A DNA stretch of 34,191 nt. It comes from Erysipelothrix rhusiopathiae (GTDB lineage: Bacteria; Bacillota_I; Bacilli_A; Erysipelotrichales; Erysipelotrichaceae). The notes beneath the pieces were generated by a model. It had not been told where the DNA came from and searched no databases. It saw nothing but the letters and a program-made list of their open reading frames with translations. Shown piece after piece: positions 32,813 to 34,191 of this stretch. The stretch covers positions 1-34,191 of the forward strand of contig CACYBS010000351.1 in the NCBI GenBank assembly GCA_902772725.1, written 5' to 3'. Within the stretch, counting starts at the first letter, position 1, and every line of letters starts with the position of its first letter. The position numbers and the translations under genes were made by a program.

Positions 32813-34178
32813 AAGCTGTTTGATGACGAATAGAGCGAATATATGGATTGGTATAGAAGGCCACCAATAGATATGCGGTCATTACACACCAGATAATCGG
32901 TTCACACCAGATAACGGCTTCGTATTGGAAAACCGGAATCAGGAAATATACGAACAATACCTTACCGATAAATTCAATCACACTGGAGAATAACGGCATA
33001 ATCTTAGAACCAACTGCCTGTAAGCCAAAACGCGTCTGAATCAATACACCCAGTACGGCATAGAATGGGGCAACTACATATAAGAAGCGGCTGGCGTTAT
33101 CGATAATCGTTGGATTGTTCGAACCGGAAATCCATACCACAAAGGTCGGTGCCATTGTCCAGAAAATAGCTGATACGACTACTGCCATCAGCACATCATA
33201 AATAAATGCGGAACGCATTGCCTTTAAAATTCGGTCGCCCTGGTTGGCTCCCTTGTTGGCAGCGATAAATGCAGAAATTGCAGCTGACATGGAGATAAAC
33301 GGAAGGTTACCGATCGCATAAATCTTACGGGCAGCCACGTGACCTGCGATAATCGTTGTTCCTAAGCCATTGATACCGGACTGTAAAATAATTGAACCTA
33401 CCGATACGATGGATCCCATAACAGCCATAGAATATGCCTGACCTGCTAAATCCTTATATAAAGGCACATCGGTTTTAAAATGTTCCTTAGAAGGAATAAG
33501 GATCCTTGTCTTTTTCAACATGTAGATAATACATAATACAGCGGATACACCCTGAGCGATTACAGTAGCGATGGCAGCACCTACAACACCCCATCCAAAA
33601 GATGTGATAAATAAAATATCGAGAACAATATTTAATAAAGATGAAATCACCAAGAATACAAGAGGCATTACACTGTTACCGATAGATCTTAGTAATGCCG
33701 AACATGTATTGTAGGTAAACATAACAGTAATACCTAGGCCGATGATCATGATGTAAGATAGAGATTCTTCTAATATAGAAGCCGGTGTATTGATCAATTC
33801 CAGAAGTGGACGAAGACCAATAACGGCAATGATTGTCATCACAATACAGCTGATTACACCGATTTTGATAGTTCCTGCTACGGAGCGTTTCATCATATCT
33901 TCATCACCGGAACCAAAACTTCTTCCGCAGACAATCGCAAAACCATTTCCCATGTTCATGGAAAAGCCCACCAACATTTCAAAAATAGATGCGCTGGCAC
34001 CGATGGCTGCTAATGAATTTTCACCCAGATAATTTCCGACGATGGCAGTATCTACCGCATTGTATAACTGCTGAAAGATATTGGAAATCATCACCGGAAT
34101 CATAAATAAAACCAATGACTGTAAAATGGGACCGTGTAATAGATCTACCGTTCCGGTTCCCCGTTTTGTTTCGGCCAT
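32811..34178 (-). CDS. MATE-family efflux transporter (second copy)
   Basis: This 455-residue protein has about twelve hydrophobic segments and the MATE repeats: IFQQLYNAVDTAIVGNYLGENSLAAIG in the first half and GSIILQSGINGLGTTIIAGHVAARKI in the second, related by the family's internal duplication. It would export cations or drugs with sodium or proton influx. The start at 34178 follows GGGAGGT near the window end; whether another gene lies upstream in the same operon is not visible. A good terminator overlaps its stop codon. It is distinct from the MATE gene at 23517-24848, and no regulator is adjacent in view. Confidence 0.93.
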   Translation of the reverse strand: MAETKRGTGTVDLLHGPILQSLVLFMIPVMISNIFQQLYNAVDTAIVGNYLGENSLAAIGASASIFEMLVGFSMNMGNGFAIVCGRSFGSGDEDMMKRSVAGTIKIGVISCIVMTIIAVIGLRPLLELINTPASILEESLSYIMIIGLGITVMFTYNTCSALLRSIGNSVMPLVFLVISSLLNIVLDILFITSFGWGVVGAAIATVIAQGVSAVLCIIYMLKKTRILIPSKEHFKTDVPLYKDLAGQAYSMAVMGSIVSVGSIILQSGINGLGTTIIAGHVAARKIYAIGNLPFISMSAAISAFIAANKGANQGDRILKAMRSAFIYDVLMAVVVSAIFWTMAPTFVVWISGSNNPTIIDNASRFLYVVAPFYAVLGVLIQTRFGLQAVGSKIMPLFSSVIEFIGKVLFVYFLIPVFQYEAVIWCEPIIWCVMTAYLLVAFYTNPYIRSIRHQTA

Positions 34179-34191
34179 AAATACCTCCCTA

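Overview
The window is low-G+C DNA with strong AGGAGG-type ribosome binding sites, consensus vegetative promoters and many short intrinsic terminators. The gene families (MalEF/MsmK sugar uptake, AzlCD, PrdX-type editing deacylase, BspA-type leucine-rich repeats, fermentative iron alcohol dehydrogenase) suggest an anaerobic or facultative gut- or mouth-associated Bacillota, perhaps Erysipelotrichia or a clostridial relative. That placement is inference; there is no rRNA or other taxonomic marker here. Most genes lie on the minus strand.

Layout. (1) 1-5314: a leftward sugar-uptake operon (LacI regulator, MsmK ATPase, MalE-like lipoprotein, MalF-like permease cut by the window edge), behind a consensus promoter with a perfect LacI-type operator, and divergent from a Gfo/Idh/MocA oxidoreductase. 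(2) 5336-11350: housekeeping and metabolic genes: an acetyltransferase, an iron-dependent alcohol dehydrogenase with a Rex-like site beside its promoter, an unknown protein with a membrane-anchored DnaQ-like exonuclease, a tightly coupled PrdX-AzlC-AzlD operon, and a CPBP membrane protease. (3) 11390-23224: a type I restriction-modification island, all leftward: hsdM, a decayed YhcG-type nuclease gene, a small four-cysteine protein, hsdS-2, a tyrosine recombinase, a HipA-like kinase, hsdS-1, hsdR, then an ACT-domain protein. (4) 23517-27538: a MATE transporter divergent from a LysR regulator, a sugar O-acetyltransferase, a DUF4230 protein and a small basic protein. (5) 27608-32699: three BspA-type leucine-rich-repeat proteins, a YbjN-like protein, a 64-residue orphan and a cysteine-based phosphatase; two of the LRR genes and the phosphatase are chained by ATGA stop-start overlaps. 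(6) 32811-34178: a second MATE transporter.

The most interesting region is the restriction island. Two full-length hsdS genes, carrying four different target-recognition domains, share a 30-bp near-identical in-frame segment (18 bp of it perfect) at the same codon position, in direct orientation, and they bracket a recombinase gene and a HipA-like kinase gene. Recombination at that segment would exchange recognition domains in frame and excise, as a circle, the recombinase and kinase, so the locus looks built for specificity switching coupled to gain or loss of a kinase. The second candidate for an undescribed system is the translationally coupled LRR-LRR-phosphatase cluster, whose LRR proteins show no export signal and so are probably cytoplasmic.
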